Positions 1 through 8,400 are shown, numbered from the stretch's first letter. The stretch: DNA of 12,054 bases from CBDCUC01 sp965222485 (GCA_965222485.1 CBDCUC010000024.1:1-12054), one strand, 5' to 3'. Numbers and translations are program-made. The notes: a model not told the origin generated them from the sequence alone.

Positions 1-92
1 AGGGGTCGCCATGTGCCTTTGACACACTGATTAACGTTTTGAAGACGCACAACTTACTGTAAATCAAGGCTTTCTAAGATACCGTACTCCCG

Positions 93-116
93 AAATGGCT
101 ACACAAATGGCTACAC
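93..116. repeat. Perfect 12-bp tandem repeat before the integrase gene
   Basis: The unit AAATGGCTACAC occurs twice head to tail with no mismatch (93-104 and 105-116), ending 15 bases before the integrase start codon. Short direct repeats next to an integrase gene are often recombinase arm-type binding sites or sites for autoregulation; here that is inference from position. I could not recognise a tRNA or tmRNA 3' end in bases 1-92, so the attachment core is not identified. Confidence 0.6.
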
Positions 117-131
117 ACGGGAGAAGGAATC

Positions 132-1934
132 ATGACCCCCAATTTACCGGGTCTCGTCAAGCACAGGCATGTCTGGTCGCTACGACACAGAGTGCCAAAG
201 GACATCATCGAGACGTTTGGAAAGAAAGAGGTCTGGCGGAGTCTCCGAACCCGCGACGACCGGATCGCAGCGCAGCGCTATCGCACGGCGAAGAGCGAGA
301 TTGAAGCTGAGTTCGAAGCTCACCGCGCCTCTCTCAGTCAGAAGCCACTAAACGGCGCGCTGGCACCAACTGACCGCCAACCCATCTGCCAGAACTACAT
401 TGCCAACAGAGTTGACGAGGAACGCTTGCGCCGTGCTGACCTGCTTGACCAAGCTCGGTCCGACGCTCTCGCCTTTTGGCGAGGTGAAACAATCCCACCG
501 CCCGACGACGAACATCAGTTTCGCGGTCAAACCTACAGCTACTGGCATCAGGTCGTGTGTCAAGGCGACTTCTCGCTGGAGGACGCGCTGGGCTATCTTC
601 TTGCATTTGAGGGAAGGCAGAAGACGGAGAGCCTCGAGAAGGCGCTGACGATATCAGATTGCAAAGCGTTCCTCAAAACCGCCGACAAGCTCGCAGCGCC
701 CCGTAAGCTGTCCAAAGACGACCGTATCCGGCTCGCCCTGGACTTGATGAAGGCCGAAATCAAGGTGGTGAAAGCCGTCAATGATGGTGTTGATCTTGAG
801 GACCTACTGACACCGAACACACAAATCCCACACCAAAACGCCACGACCTTGAATTCGCCCTCAACCAATTACCCGGTTTTGTCCTTAGCTGTGAAGGACT
901 GGACCAACGAACGTAAAGACCTGCCGCCCGGTCGCCGCACAACGATGGAAAACGTCATGTATGACTTCATCACCATTTGCGGGGATAAGTCAGTCAATGC
1001 TTACGGTAAACCGGAGGGGCGCGCGTACAGCGATGTACAAGGCCGCCTGGCGAAGAATTGGCGCAAGCGCAAAACCCTCCGACATCTGGACATAAAAAAG
1101 GCAGCGGACGAGTCTGAGCGTCTAAAACTCCCCACGCAAGGGCCAACAACAATCAACACAAAGTTCGGAATAATCACACAGTGCTTTAAGTGGCTGGCTG
1201 CCCGCTATGACGAGTCAATTAAGTCACCCGTAGCGGGGTTTACTCTGCGGGTCGGTGAAGCCGCTCGCGATCAACGTGATTCGTTTGCACCCGATGAATT
1301 GAAGGTGGTGTTTCGTCAGCCGGTGTTTATCGGGTGCGAGAATGAAAAGCGCTGGCGTAAGCCCGGTAAGATGCGTCTGTGCGATAGTGAGAAGTTCTGG
1401 CTGCCACTGATTGGATTGCACACGGGCATGCGACTTAACGAAATCTGCTCGCTTGAATGCAGCGATATCCACAAGCGTGATGAAATTTGGTTCATCGACA
1501 TCACAAAAGGGCTCAAGAACTCAACAGCAAAACGCGAAATGGCAATTCATTCGCAGCTCATAGCGCTGGGGCTACTTGCATTTCGTGACCGTCAAGAAAG
1601 ACGCAAACACACGCGCTTGTTTCCGAACCTCAAACAGAATTCATTGACCGGCAGGTTTAGTAAGGACGCCTCGAAGTGGTTTGCAAAGCTTTTGGTGTCA
1701 GCCGGTGTTAAACGTCCCAAACTCTCATTTCATTCGTTTCGGCACTCATTCGAAGACTTTGCCCGCGATGCGGAGATCGAACAGACGGTCATTGACGCTC
1801 TACTTGGCCACGTCTCGCCCGGCATGTCGGCCCGCTACGGTTCCGGCATCAGTCTGGAGCGAAAAAACAAAGAACTTCAAAAAATCAAATTCGATGGTTT
1901 GTGCCTTAAGCATTTGATGCCGAGAAAGACGTGA
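132..1934 (+). CDS. Site-specific tyrosine recombinase (integrase), DUF6538 type
   Basis: A 600-residue integrase expected to catalyse insertion and excision of the island. The N-terminal stretch (residues about 5-65, with the WSLRHRVPKDI and WRSLRTRD motifs) matches the DUF6538 domain common in proteobacterial island integrases. The catalytic domain is C-terminal: Arg434 in TGMRLNEICSLE, Lys459 in DITKG, the H534-S-F-R537 box, His560 in LLGHVSPG and nucleophile Tyr569 in ARYGSG. All expected active-site residues are present and the frame is intact, so it is probably functional. About 31 residues follow the tyrosine. The ATG at 132 has a good ribosome site (AGAAGGA, 5-6 bases upstream). It is longer than the usual 400 or so residues because of a large middle region (residues about 70-250) that I cannot assign. 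It reads away from the left edge, so the attachment site is probably at or just left of that edge. Confidence 0.95.
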   Translation: MTPNLPGLVKHRHVWSLRHRVPKDIIETFGKKEVWRSLRTRDDRIAAQRYRTAKSEIEAEFEAHRASLSQKPLNGALAPTDRQPICQNYIANRVDEERLRRADLLDQARSDALAFWRGETIPPPDDEHQFRGQTYSYWHQVVCQGDFSLEDALGYLLAFEGRQKTESLEKALTISDCKAFLKTADKLAAPRKLSKDDRIRLALDLMKAEIKVVKAVNDGVDLEDLLTPNTQIPHQNATTLNSPSTNYPVLSLAVKDWTNERKDLPPGRRTTMENVMYDFITICGDKSVNAYGKPEGRAYSDVQGRLAKNWRKRKTLRHLDIKKAADESERLKLPTQGPTTINTKFGIITQCFKWLAARYDESIKSPVAGFTLRVGEAARDQRDSFAPDELKVVFRQPVFIGCENEKRWRKPGKMRLCDSEKFWLPLIGLHTGMRLNEICSLECSDIHKRDEIWFIDITKGLKNSTAKREMAIHSQLIALGLLAFRDRQERRKHTRLFPNLKQNSLTGRFSKDASKWFAKLLVSAGVKRPKLSFHSFRHSFEDFARDAEIEQTVIDALLGHVSPGMSARYGSGISLERKNKELQKIKFDGLCLKHLMPRKT

Positions 1935-2370
1935 GGTGTTTGTGTAGGGCGGGTTCGGTGTGGTGAAGTCCCCATGTCCACGACTAACCACTGCTCCCAC
2001 GTTAGAGACCGCGATTGTTTACCTATGGCTGGTGCAGTATTTGAAGGTCGCAAGTGCGGAATTTGTCTTAGACCTGGCCCGTGTGAGGCCAGACGCAAAT
2101 GGCTCCAAATCACTTGGCTCGATCCGCCTCTGAGAATTGAGCGCACTGATTGTCTGACAGGCAGAGGAAGCGGTCGTTGGCAGTGGCGGGACGCCAGGGC
2201 TACCGCGTTTAGCCAAATGCGTCAGCTTTGGTTCCACTAGCCGACATTGGCCCAGCAACGGGAAAAGCAGGGAGGTGAAATCGATTTGGCTTAGGAAGCG
2301 CTCATATTCATGGGCGATCTCCGTCGATGCGCAGTAGAATGTATATCTCGCAAACGATTCGGAGCTCGCC
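1935..2370. other. Intergenic spacer after the integrase, no convincing gene
   Basis: This 436-base spacer separates the integrase from the nuclease-like gene. One plus-strand ORF (1974-2240, 88 codons) contains a CGIC...C cysteine cluster (RKCGICLRPGPCEA) but has only a weak ribosome site and resembles no family I know. A longer minus-strand frame over the same bases runs into the start of the next gene and looks accidental. No tRNA and no clear terminator were seen. Confidence 0.4.
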
Positions 2371-3252
2371 GTGGCCGCGTTCGAGGAACTCGAAAAGCTA
2401 GTATTACGTATACAGAAGCAGTTGGCGCCCGAAGCAAGCGTTGAACATAACGTCAAGCTCCCTGGTCGGCATACTGGCGTGCAAAGGCAAATTGACGTCC
2501 TGGTCCGGCAGAAGATTGGTCAATACGAGATACGGATAGTCATTGATTGTAAGGACTACTCTAGGCCAGTTGACGTCAAAGGGGTTGAAGAATTTCACGG
2601 CTTGCTTGACGATGTGGGCGCGCAAAAGGGGGTCCTTGTTTGCCCCGCAGGCTTTTCTCAAGCAGCCAAGAACCGCGCCGAGTCGTGGCTAATTGACCTT
2701 TGCAGACCGATCGACACCGGCGATCACAAGTGGAAGGCAAACCCTGCAATTGCTGGCATCTGCGACTTTCGAGAAGCGATGATGTCATTTGGGCTGAGTT
2801 GCAGCGCTCCCTATCCGTTTCAGACGACAATAGATTTTTACGAGAACCTATCCGCATATGATGAAAAGGGAAACGAACTTGGAATTCCGCTCAATACAGC
2901 GATGCACAAATGGAATGAAGGCTTATATCCAATTGACGTTGGAACTCACGAGGGTCTAGCAGTTTTTGAAACGTGCGATGTGCTGGCAGACAACGGTTAC
3001 GGCATGCGCGTTCCCTTACAATTGACTGTGAACCTCCATGTCTCCCAGCAGCTATTCTTTGGGCACTTTCCCATCACGAACATCTCAGGTTTCACCAATG
3101 AGGTGGCAGGTGGCGTGATCACTAACGCATTCACAATGGGTATTCTTGATCCCGATACGATCGCCAACAGCTGGCAACCACTGGAGAACGAGCAGGACGC
3201 TCCGATGCAGCCCGGAGTAGTACTAAGAGGTCTCCTGGGTTGGGTAACATAG
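2371..3252 (+). CDS. Mrr-like PD-(D/E)XK restriction-endonuclease-fold protein
   Basis: A 293-residue protein whose first 110 or so residues show a Mrr-type endonuclease core. Asp42 lies in RQIDVLV, and the D59-C-K61 motif ends strand RIVIDCK, giving the D...D-x-K metal-binding pattern. A helix (GVEEFHGLLDDVGAQ) and strand GVLVCPAGFSQAAKNRA follow, as is usual for this fold. Residues 110-293 form a second domain, perhaps for recognition, that I cannot name. Members of this fold cut DNA, often methylated or foreign DNA; that activity is inferred from the motifs. The start is GTG: GGAG at 2361-2364 is well spaced, and the nearby ATG at 2339 is out of frame. It stands alone, with no methyltransferase next to it, which fits a solitary or modification-dependent nuclease rather than a classical restriction-modification pair. 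The active-site Asp in place of the commoner Glu is tolerated in the superfamily. Confidence 0.8.
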   Translation: MAAFEELEKLVLRIQKQLAPEASVEHNVKLPGRHTGVQRQIDVLVRQKIGQYEIRIVIDCKDYSRPVDVKGVEEFHGLLDDVGAQKGVLVCPAGFSQAAKNRAESWLIDLCRPIDTGDHKWKANPAIAGICDFREAMMSFGLSCSAPYPFQTTIDFYENLSAYDEKGNELGIPLNTAMHKWNEGLYPIDVGTHEGLAVFETCDVLADNGYGMRVPLQLTVNLHVSQQLFFGHFPITNISGFTNEVAGGVITNAFTMGILDPDTIANSWQPLENEQDAPMQPGVVLRGLLGWVT

Positions 3253-3569
3253 CACTTGGCCGCTCTCGCCTCACAAGCGAACATGAGCACCGTACTCGGA
3301 TAGTGCTCCCGAGGCACTCGCGGTCAGGTCAGCAAAGGGATCACGCTCCGCTGATGCCAACCGAAGGTTACCAATGGGTTGCGATGGTCCGATAGCTTCC
3401 GTCGGAGACACGACGTTGAGGGCCATTTGCAGACTCATGGGGTGAAATGCGCGCCGCGTTCCACCAAGCTGGTTTAGCGCCGACTTGTGCATACGCCAAC
3501 TTCTTGACGTTCACCAGGCCCGTAACCATTTTTCAATGGTGTTTGCGTCAGTCAAAACAATAGCGGGGT
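3253..3569. other. Intergenic spacer with a doubtful minus-strand ORF and a small hairpin
   Basis: This 317-base gap mostly overlaps one minus-strand open frame (3492 down to 3271, 73 codons, starting MHKSALNQLGG, with AAGAAG upstream of its ATG). Its composition looks protein-like, but I recognise no family and the reading is uncertain. Near the right end is a perfect 6-bp inverted repeat, ACCATT (3525-3530) and AATGGT (3535-3540), with a 4-base loop, 30 bases before the next gene. It has no T-tract on the plus strand and could be an operator or chance. Confidence 0.35.
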
Positions 3570-4382
3570 ATGGGCGTGACACCACCTGATCTTACGGATC
3601 GTCACCTTCGGTTAGCGATTGCAGGCGGAGCATTGACGTTCTTTGTCTCGAGCGTCGGCGCTGCCTTGTTTGGAAATTCCTCAGGGGCTGGAGTACTGGT
3701 TGTCGGCTTAGCGCTATGCTTGGTGTTCCTGTTTCTCTCCCGATTCAAGCGCTTCAAGGGCTTCGGTTTGGAGGCGGAAACATGGGAGGACAAAATGGAT
3801 GAGGCCGATCGGGTCATTGCGCGATTGGACCACCTCGCGATGACCATGGCTGAAATCACATATCGGCAGCTCTCAAGGAGTGGGCATTTCGGTGCCGCAT
3901 TTCATGCTTGTGAGCTCCAACGCTACGTTGACCAGTTGGATAAGACACTTCTTGATGCTGGAATCGACGCGGAGCGTATCGAGGAACTTAAGCGCCCGGT
4001 TCATCGCATAAACATGTTCGATATCTTCTCCGACGCAAGTAAGGAAATATGGGAATATCTGGAAGACTTGAAGACAGCTCGGCGAGAGCCCATGAAGAAA
4101 TTCTCTGGCCCGCTTGGTCAGGAGGCCCAGAAGGTGCAACGAGACGTTATTGTTCGTTGCGCCACGATCGACAAGCTACAGGAAACAATCAAGAACGAAG
4201 TCGTCGCGATGCCATTAAGCTCCGCCCCAGACAGGGTCGAAGCTGCAATTAAATCGAATTCGGAACTCACCGGAGACGAGAAGATACATCTGCTCGAACT
4301 TGTGGCCGCACCGTTGGAGTTAATGCGCCGCTACAATGCCCACAAACGCTGGCCCACAGGGGCTACGGTATCTGTTGAGTAG
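3570..4382 (+). CDS. Membrane-anchored helical protein of unknown function (two TM segments)
   Basis: A protein of 270 residues from the ATG at 3570. The GTG at 3576 is an equally good or better start, because GGGG at 3565-3568 lies 7 bases before it but only 1 base before the ATG. Two hydrophobic segments (residues about 13-34 and 41-58) form a short hairpin, followed by a basic stretch (SRFKRFKGFG). The rest, about residues 65-260, is charged and predicted by eye to be largely helical, with heptad-like patterns (DEADRVIARLDHLAMTMAEI). It is therefore probably an inner-membrane protein with a large cytoplasmic helical domain. I do not recognise the family. It stands alone with long spacers, downstream of the nuclease-like gene on the same strand. 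A membrane sensor or effector of a defence unit is one possibility, but nothing in the sequence proves it. Confidence 0.8.
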   Translation: MGVTPPDLTDRHLRLAIAGGALTFFVSSVGAALFGNSSGAGVLVVGLALCLVFLFLSRFKRFKGFGLEAETWEDKMDEADRVIARLDHLAMTMAEITYRQLSRSGHFGAAFHACELQRYVDQLDKTLLDAGIDAERIEELKRPVHRINMFDIFSDASKEIWEYLEDLKTARREPMKKFSGPLGQEAQKVQRDVIVRCATIDKLQETIKNEVVAMPLSSAPDRVEAAIKSNSELTGDEKIHLLELVAAPLELMRRYNAHKRWPTGATVSVE

Positions 4383-4450
4383 ATGCCTCGTCACCTAATT
4401 CGGCCATGCACAGGCTCGGATAGGGGATCCTCCAATGCCGGCAACGGTTG

Positions 4451-4484
4451 GCTAGCTTCCATGGACCGCTGCGTTCAAGCTAGC
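4451..4484. repeat. 8-bp inverted repeat across the end of the 4452-5327 gene
   Basis: GCTAGCTT (4451-4458) and AAGCTAGC (4477-4484) are perfect inverse copies separated by 18 bases. The left arm contains the TAG stop codon of the minus-strand gene. The spot lies in the 69-base gap and overlap between two convergent genes, where a terminator is expected, but no run of Ts follows on either strand. A weak terminator or mRNA-stabilising stem is possible. Confidence 0.35.
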
Positions 4485-5327
4485 GACCGCCTGATCGTCG
4501 ATCTTAAACTCGAAGGTGTCGGTGCATTTTGGTAGCTCCATCACGTCCGAAGTGTCGCACTCCGGCGCGTAGGGAAAGACCGCACCAGCTTCGTGGCATT
4601 TTTGAAGACAACTATGGAAATCGATGCCTAGCTCACCTTTGAACGCGCGCATATCGATGTAGTAAGCACCTCGTATCGTATCGCCTTCGCGGGTTAGGCC
4701 TGGCACGCAGTCTCCAACCTCTTCGTGACCGCAAAAGAATGCGGCTGCTGACATCGATAGTATCTTGGAAGTCAGCGGCGACTCCTCGCAGATGCTGCTG
4801 TAGGCAGCCGCACGTAAATCGCGATCGACCACAACACCAATGCCAGAGCACAAGACCTCTGTGAGTGGCTGGTTTTCGTACGGCTTTCCCTGCCAATAAG
4901 AGTGCATCCACGCCTTGTCCTGATGGCCATTGCCGAGACAGTTTGTGATCCATTCGCTATCAACGCGCGTCACCACGGTTGCTGAATAATTAACCGGCGA
5001 GACACAGAGGCAGTCGCGATTGATCTGCCATCGCTCCAGCGCGGCCTCGAGTTGCTCTTCTGTTTCGAATAGGTAGTTGCCGCGAAGTCGTGAGACCTGA
5101 CGTGGATAGTATTTTTGACGCACGGCTTCGAGCTTCATTTCGTCGATGAAAACGTTTGTGAGGCCGCGAGACGCAAAGCCTTGCATTCTGTTGTAGAACC
5201 AGACCGACACATTGAAGTTGCCATCATTCCGATCACAAGCAGAACGCATCCGACCAATCGCAGCCTCCCAGCGAACGAGGAAGTGCCGCGTATCAAAGTA
5301 GGCGTACAGTGTTAGGTTCTGTCCCAT
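4452..5327 (-). CDS. Hypothetical protein, possible ADP-ribosyltransferase-like fold
   Basis: A 291-residue soluble protein with no signal peptide or membrane segment. Three blocks recall ADP-ribosyltransferase-fold proteins of the DUF2441 kind: YPRQVSRLRGNYLFETEEQ (residues about 73-92), a conserved-looking S-R followed by a strand; WMHSYWQGKP; and LTEVLCSGIGVVV, a late strand led by Glu. In that fold an early Arg, a Ser on the middle strand and a late Glu form the NAD site. I see candidates for Ser and Glu but cannot fix the Arg, so the assignment is only a hypothesis. The protein has several cysteines (for example CLCVSP, FFCGHEEVGDCVPG). It converges on the 3570-4382 gene, with 69 bases between stop codons, and is transcribed alone from the long 5328-5741 spacer. 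The ATG at 5327 lacks a strong ribosome site. Confidence 0.7.
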   Translation of the reverse strand: MGQNLTLYAYFDTRHFLVRWEAAIGRMRSACDRNDGNFNVSVWFYNRMQGFASRGLTNVFIDEMKLEAVRQKYYPRQVSRLRGNYLFETEEQLEAALERWQINRDCLCVSPVNYSATVVTRVDSEWITNCLGNGHQDKAWMHSYWQGKPYENQPLTEVLCSGIGVVVDRDLRAAAYSSICEESPLTSKILSMSAAAFFCGHEEVGDCVPGLTREGDTIRGAYYIDMRAFKGELGIDFHSCLQKCHEAGAVFPYAPECDTSDVMELPKCTDTFEFKIDDQAVASLNAAVHGS

Positions 5328-5741
5328 CCAAAGCGCTCGAGGTTGTCGATTGTTGGACCTCTTAGGTGGATTAGAGGTGTTCGATCACTGACTACAGCAG
5401 CTGCAGGACAAGAATTCAGAACACGTCCCATGGCGTGGTGCAACCAGATGGACGCTTGAGCAGCAAGCTCGGTGTGCATAATAGTCTACATTGGGTCATG
5501 AGTGCGTATTCCGGTCAACGCAAACGGTGTCTGCACTGCCTTCGACAACGGAAAGTCCTGCTGGCTTCGCCACGACTTTCGGCTCTAGCCTCAGCTTCCA
5601 ACAATCAGCACTACATTTGTGACGAGCGTCCCGGGCCAAGCAGCTCAATGTCCGTCAGCGGGAGAATATCGGCTTGCACGAATACTTGCCGGGTAATAGC
5701 ATCGCGACCATTGCACAAGATCAATTTAGGAGTACCCATCA
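5328..5741. other. Intergenic region between divergent genes, with minus-strand ORF fragments
   Basis: This region is 414 bases between the divergent 4452-5327 and 5742-6020 genes, so promoters for both should lie here. A 6-bp inverted repeat (ACCTCT 5357-5362, AGAGGT 5373-5378) lies about 30 bases upstream of the minus-strand gene and could be an operator. On the minus strand, a 42-codon frame (5739 down to 5611, starting MGTPKLILCNGRD) is followed directly, one frame over, by a further open stretch that includes CWKLRLEPKVVAKPAGLSVV and ends near 5498. These look faintly protein-like and may be one frameshifted relic, but I recognise no family. Confidence 0.35.
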
Positions 5742-6020
5742 ATGATGCGTGCAACGCTTGCCATCGCTGCCATTGCCACCGCTACAGCAAACAGCGCGTT
5801 CGCCGCTGAGAAAATCGAAACGGTTGACAACTGCAAAGACCAGAAATGCGTTCTAATCTGTTATACAGCCGGCGACGATTTGAGACGAGTCGCGCAGAGA
5901 ATAGTTATCACTGCAACGCAATCGGGTTGGAGTTACGCGCTGAGCAACGATAACGGTGCTAACAAGATTTCGTCGATACAGACAAGCGAGACGTGCGAAG
6001 TAAAGAGACGCACCCAATAA
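5742..6020 (+). CDS. Small exported protein of unknown function
   Basis: A 92-residue protein. The first 22 residues form a typical Sec signal peptide: basic MMR, a hydrophobic Ala-rich core, and a likely cleavage site after SAFA-A. The mature part, about 70 residues, has four cysteines (in DNCKDQKCVLICYTAGDD and TCEVKR), which could form two disulfides in the periplasm or outside the cell. GGAG at 5729-5732 lies 9 bases before the first ATG at 5742, which favours it over the ATG at 5745. I do not recognise the family. The charge pattern and end of the mature protein resemble small periplasmic proteins in general, with no diagnostic motif. Its neighbours give no clear partner; a short doubtful ORF follows 18 bases later on the same strand. 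Confidence 0.7.
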   Translation: MMRATLAIAAIATATANSAFAAEKIETVDNCKDQKCVLICYTAGDDLRRVAQRIVITATQSGWSYALSNDNGANKISSIQTSETCEVKRRTQ

Positions 6021-6038
6021 ATCGCTATTAGCGGGCTT

Positions 6039-6446
6039 GTGCTGGGTACTGCAGGCAAAGGCAACAACCGCCAGGCGCGGTGCTTCAAGAAGTGCGAGGA
6101 TTACCGCGGTCCCTGCAAGGAGTTGGTTAGAGCGCTACGCGATGTTGCCGGTGCTGCAGGTCCGCAACGGGTCAAGGGCGGGCTTCAGGGCCTATGCCAG
6201 CACGACCGCTTCACCCCCGATACCGTGAGTTCCCGAAATAGGCCGGGAACGGCAACGCGATCCTTCCAACTCCGGAAACTGCGCTGCGCCGCAACGAAAC
6301 GTCGAGGTGGGCCATTTCCGGAACAATTTTACCTAGCGTGCAATCCACTACGACTAGACGAAAAATCTAACATGGAGCGGTACAAGACTTGTGACAACCG
6401 CCTACGTTTCGACCGCCTATTAAAACACCGTGTATCTATTGAATGA
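6039..6446 (+). CDS. Doubtful hypothetical ORF downstream of the exported protein
   Basis: A 135-codon frame starting at GTG, 18 bases after the exported-protein gene, with GCGGG just upstream. The first 63 or so codons are clearly G/C-rich at the third position and give a basic, cysteine-containing stretch (RCFKKCEDYRGPCKELV, then GLQGLCQHDRF), as expected of a real gene. After about 6220 that bias disappears, and the frame continues through a region that looks non-coding. It may be a truncated gene whose real end has been lost or shifted, or no gene at all. An overlapping frame from 6037 is also open to 6228. No family is recognised. Confidence 0.3.
   Translation: MLGTAGKGNNRQARCFKKCEDYRGPCKELVRALRDVAGAAGPQRVKGGLQGLCQHDRFTPDTVSSRNRPGTATRSFQLRKLRCAATKRRGGPFPEQFYLACNPLRLDEKSNMERYKTCDNRLRFDRLLKHRVSIE
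6229..6250. repeat. 7-bp inverted repeat
   Basis: GTTCCCG (6229-6235) and CGGGAAC (6244-6250) pair perfectly around an 8-base loop. It coincides with the point where coding bias fades in the 6039-6446 frame. No T-run follows, so an intrinsic terminator is not supported. Confidence 0.35.
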
Positions 6447-6455
6447 AATCGCACA

Positions 6456-8257
6456 CTACTCCAAGTCGCGTGCAACCCTTATGCCGGCTAAGTAAGAATA
6501 AACAAACAACTCGTCGTCATATCGATCTTCAGAACTCCGGCGAACTGGCCCACAATCGCGGCGTCTCGTTCGCAGCCCGTAATAGCCGTGGTACCAAGAG
6601 CCACCGCGGATGGCGCGACTTTGCCAGCCATGTTTGGTTATCGAGATGGTCTTTGGGTCATACGAACCATCCCATTCTCGCCTGGGCTCATATGGATCAA
6701 CCATGCCTGCCCAAAATTCGGGGCTCCTTCGTAAGAGCGTGGCAATGGTCCTGCACCCATTCGCGTACGCTGCCAATCATGTCGCTGACACCAAACGCAT
6801 TCGCCGGAAACGAACCAATTTTTGGTAGGAAGTCATGATTCGTACCGCCGATATATTTTCTTGTGCAAAAATGCGCAAAAACATTTTTGCAATCCACCGC
6901 ATCGCCCCAGGGAAATTGGGTTTGTGCTCCCGTGCTTGCTGCGTACTCCCATTCCGATTCGGTTGGAAGTCGATATTTCTTTCCTGACACTTCGCTCAAC
7001 CACTCGACAAACATGTTCGCGTCGACCCAGTCCGCATATGCATAGGGTCTCCTGTTAAACCCGTCATCCGATAGTAGCTCACCCCAGAAGGTTTGGCTTT
7101 GGGAACGGAAAAAAAATCGCAACCTAATTGCGCGACACAAGCCACCAAAGTGAAACAGAAACTTCAAGCTTCGCCACCGCAAATGGCTTGGTTATCTGGA
7201 CTCGACGCGCCGGTGCTTCTCTTGCGATTTCTCTAATAGTGTCGGCTATTGACTCACTCGTACCATCTGGGTCCTTCAGCTTTAAGTGAGCTTTGAGCGC
7301 TTCGACAGTATCGCGATCGCTTCCCATAACGAACTGGCCACTGGGAATGACCACCATTTCCGGGCAAATATCGCAATCCCTAAATGTTTTGCCAGGCGTG
7401 AGAGAATTGCCATACACGGAGTGCGCCTAGACCATACTGAAAATGGGTACGGTGCCTCGTTCCAATTAGTGATCTTGGAGCTGAGAAGGTTTGCCAACCG
7501 GACCAGTTTTGGACGGTCCTCTTTAGCGTAACTGTAATTCAGTACAAGATAGGCTAGAGCAAGAAATATTGTTGCTAGAACAATTAGGGCCCGTCGCGAA
7601 GACTTTTGCCCCCGTGCAATGTCAGACAGACGGCGACACTCAGACACGTACAGCTTCGTGATATCATCGAGATGAGGTGCAGTTGTCGGCCGAGCAGCCG
7701 CCCAGTTTACAATTCGAATGCATTCGGGGGTTGCCGGCAGATAGTATAAATTTCGGCTGTTCGAATTCCACTGTCGGGCCTTTTCACCTACATCGGTGTG
7801 TTGACGTACCCATTCTATGTCAGTGTTCAATGCCTGCTTGAGAAGCTCCAAGGCTGGCTCTAACTCAGCCTCATCTCGACACATGATATAGTTTAGCTTC
7901 GATATTTCACCAGGTGGTGTGCCGCGAACATCACGAATTACAAGCGGAACAATTTTCTTCTGAAGCGACTCCGCGTATTCGACTTCCCATGCGCAAACTT
8001 CTGACGCAACCGAATCTGGCGATAGCATGAACACGATAGTATCTGCTTGGCCAATTAGGCTCGTTAGTCGGTTTCTCCATTCTTCAGACGGAAGTATGTC
8101 CTCAGTGTCCTTGAAGACCTGAATGTTATCGTGGCTACCAAGAGTAGCTGCGAGCCTTGAGACGAATTCGCCGTCCTTTGCGGGCGTAAGACAGGAAAAT
8201 TTTAGTTTTCTCTGGCTCGGATTGCCCGCCGTTTGAGAAATTTGTTTTCTTATGCAT
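6456..8257 (-). pseudogene. Broken TIR - transmembrane - FGE-sulfatase-fold gene (five frame changes)
   Basis: Read from ATG 8257, the pieces form one protein of about 590 residues. First comes a TIR domain: KIFLSYARK, then one extra base at about 8176, then DGEFVSRLAATL, ILPSEEWRNRL, and IVFMLSPDSVASEVCAWEVEYA with the Glu typical of TIR NADases. A linker (GEKARQW, PTTAPHLDDI) and one membrane helix (RRALIVLATIFLALAYLVL, about 7610-7550) follow. Last is an FGE/SUMF1-type domain: CPEMVVIPSGQFVMGS, REAPARRVQITKPFAV, KKYRLPTESEWEYAAS, GSVREWVQD, RGGSW and a closing GIRVARDLE. The frame changes near 8176, 7425, 7145, 7100 (by an 8-T run) and 6730. Such fusions are known in proteobacteria; TIR domains often degrade NAD and act in antiphage defence. 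The RGGSW region lacks the paired cysteines of true formylglycine-generating enzymes, so the domain is more likely a binding module. Either a decayed gene or an intact one with sequence errors. Confidence 0.85.
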
Positions 8258-8400
8258 GACAGGCCAAATACTCACATACCAATCACGCTAGTCTATTCCA
8301 TGCCCCGAAAATTTGTAACGCCAAAGATCACTGGGGCGCAGCGACTGCATAGGGTCAAGGTGCGCCGTTGCGTAGCGCGCTGGGCACGGACGGTCCATCT

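Noticed and set aside
1..92. Possible tRNA 3' end as attachment site at the left edge
   Set aside because: I could not find a T-arm or acceptor stem ending in CCA in these bases.
2019..2456. A 145-codon minus-strand ORF
   Set aside because: It overlaps the 5' end of the well-supported nuclease-fold gene on the other strand and shows no recognisable motif.
5435..5809. A 124-codon plus-strand ORF
   Set aside because: It runs out of frame through the start and signal peptide of the 5742-6020 gene, and its composition is Cys/Ser/Arg-rich without structure.
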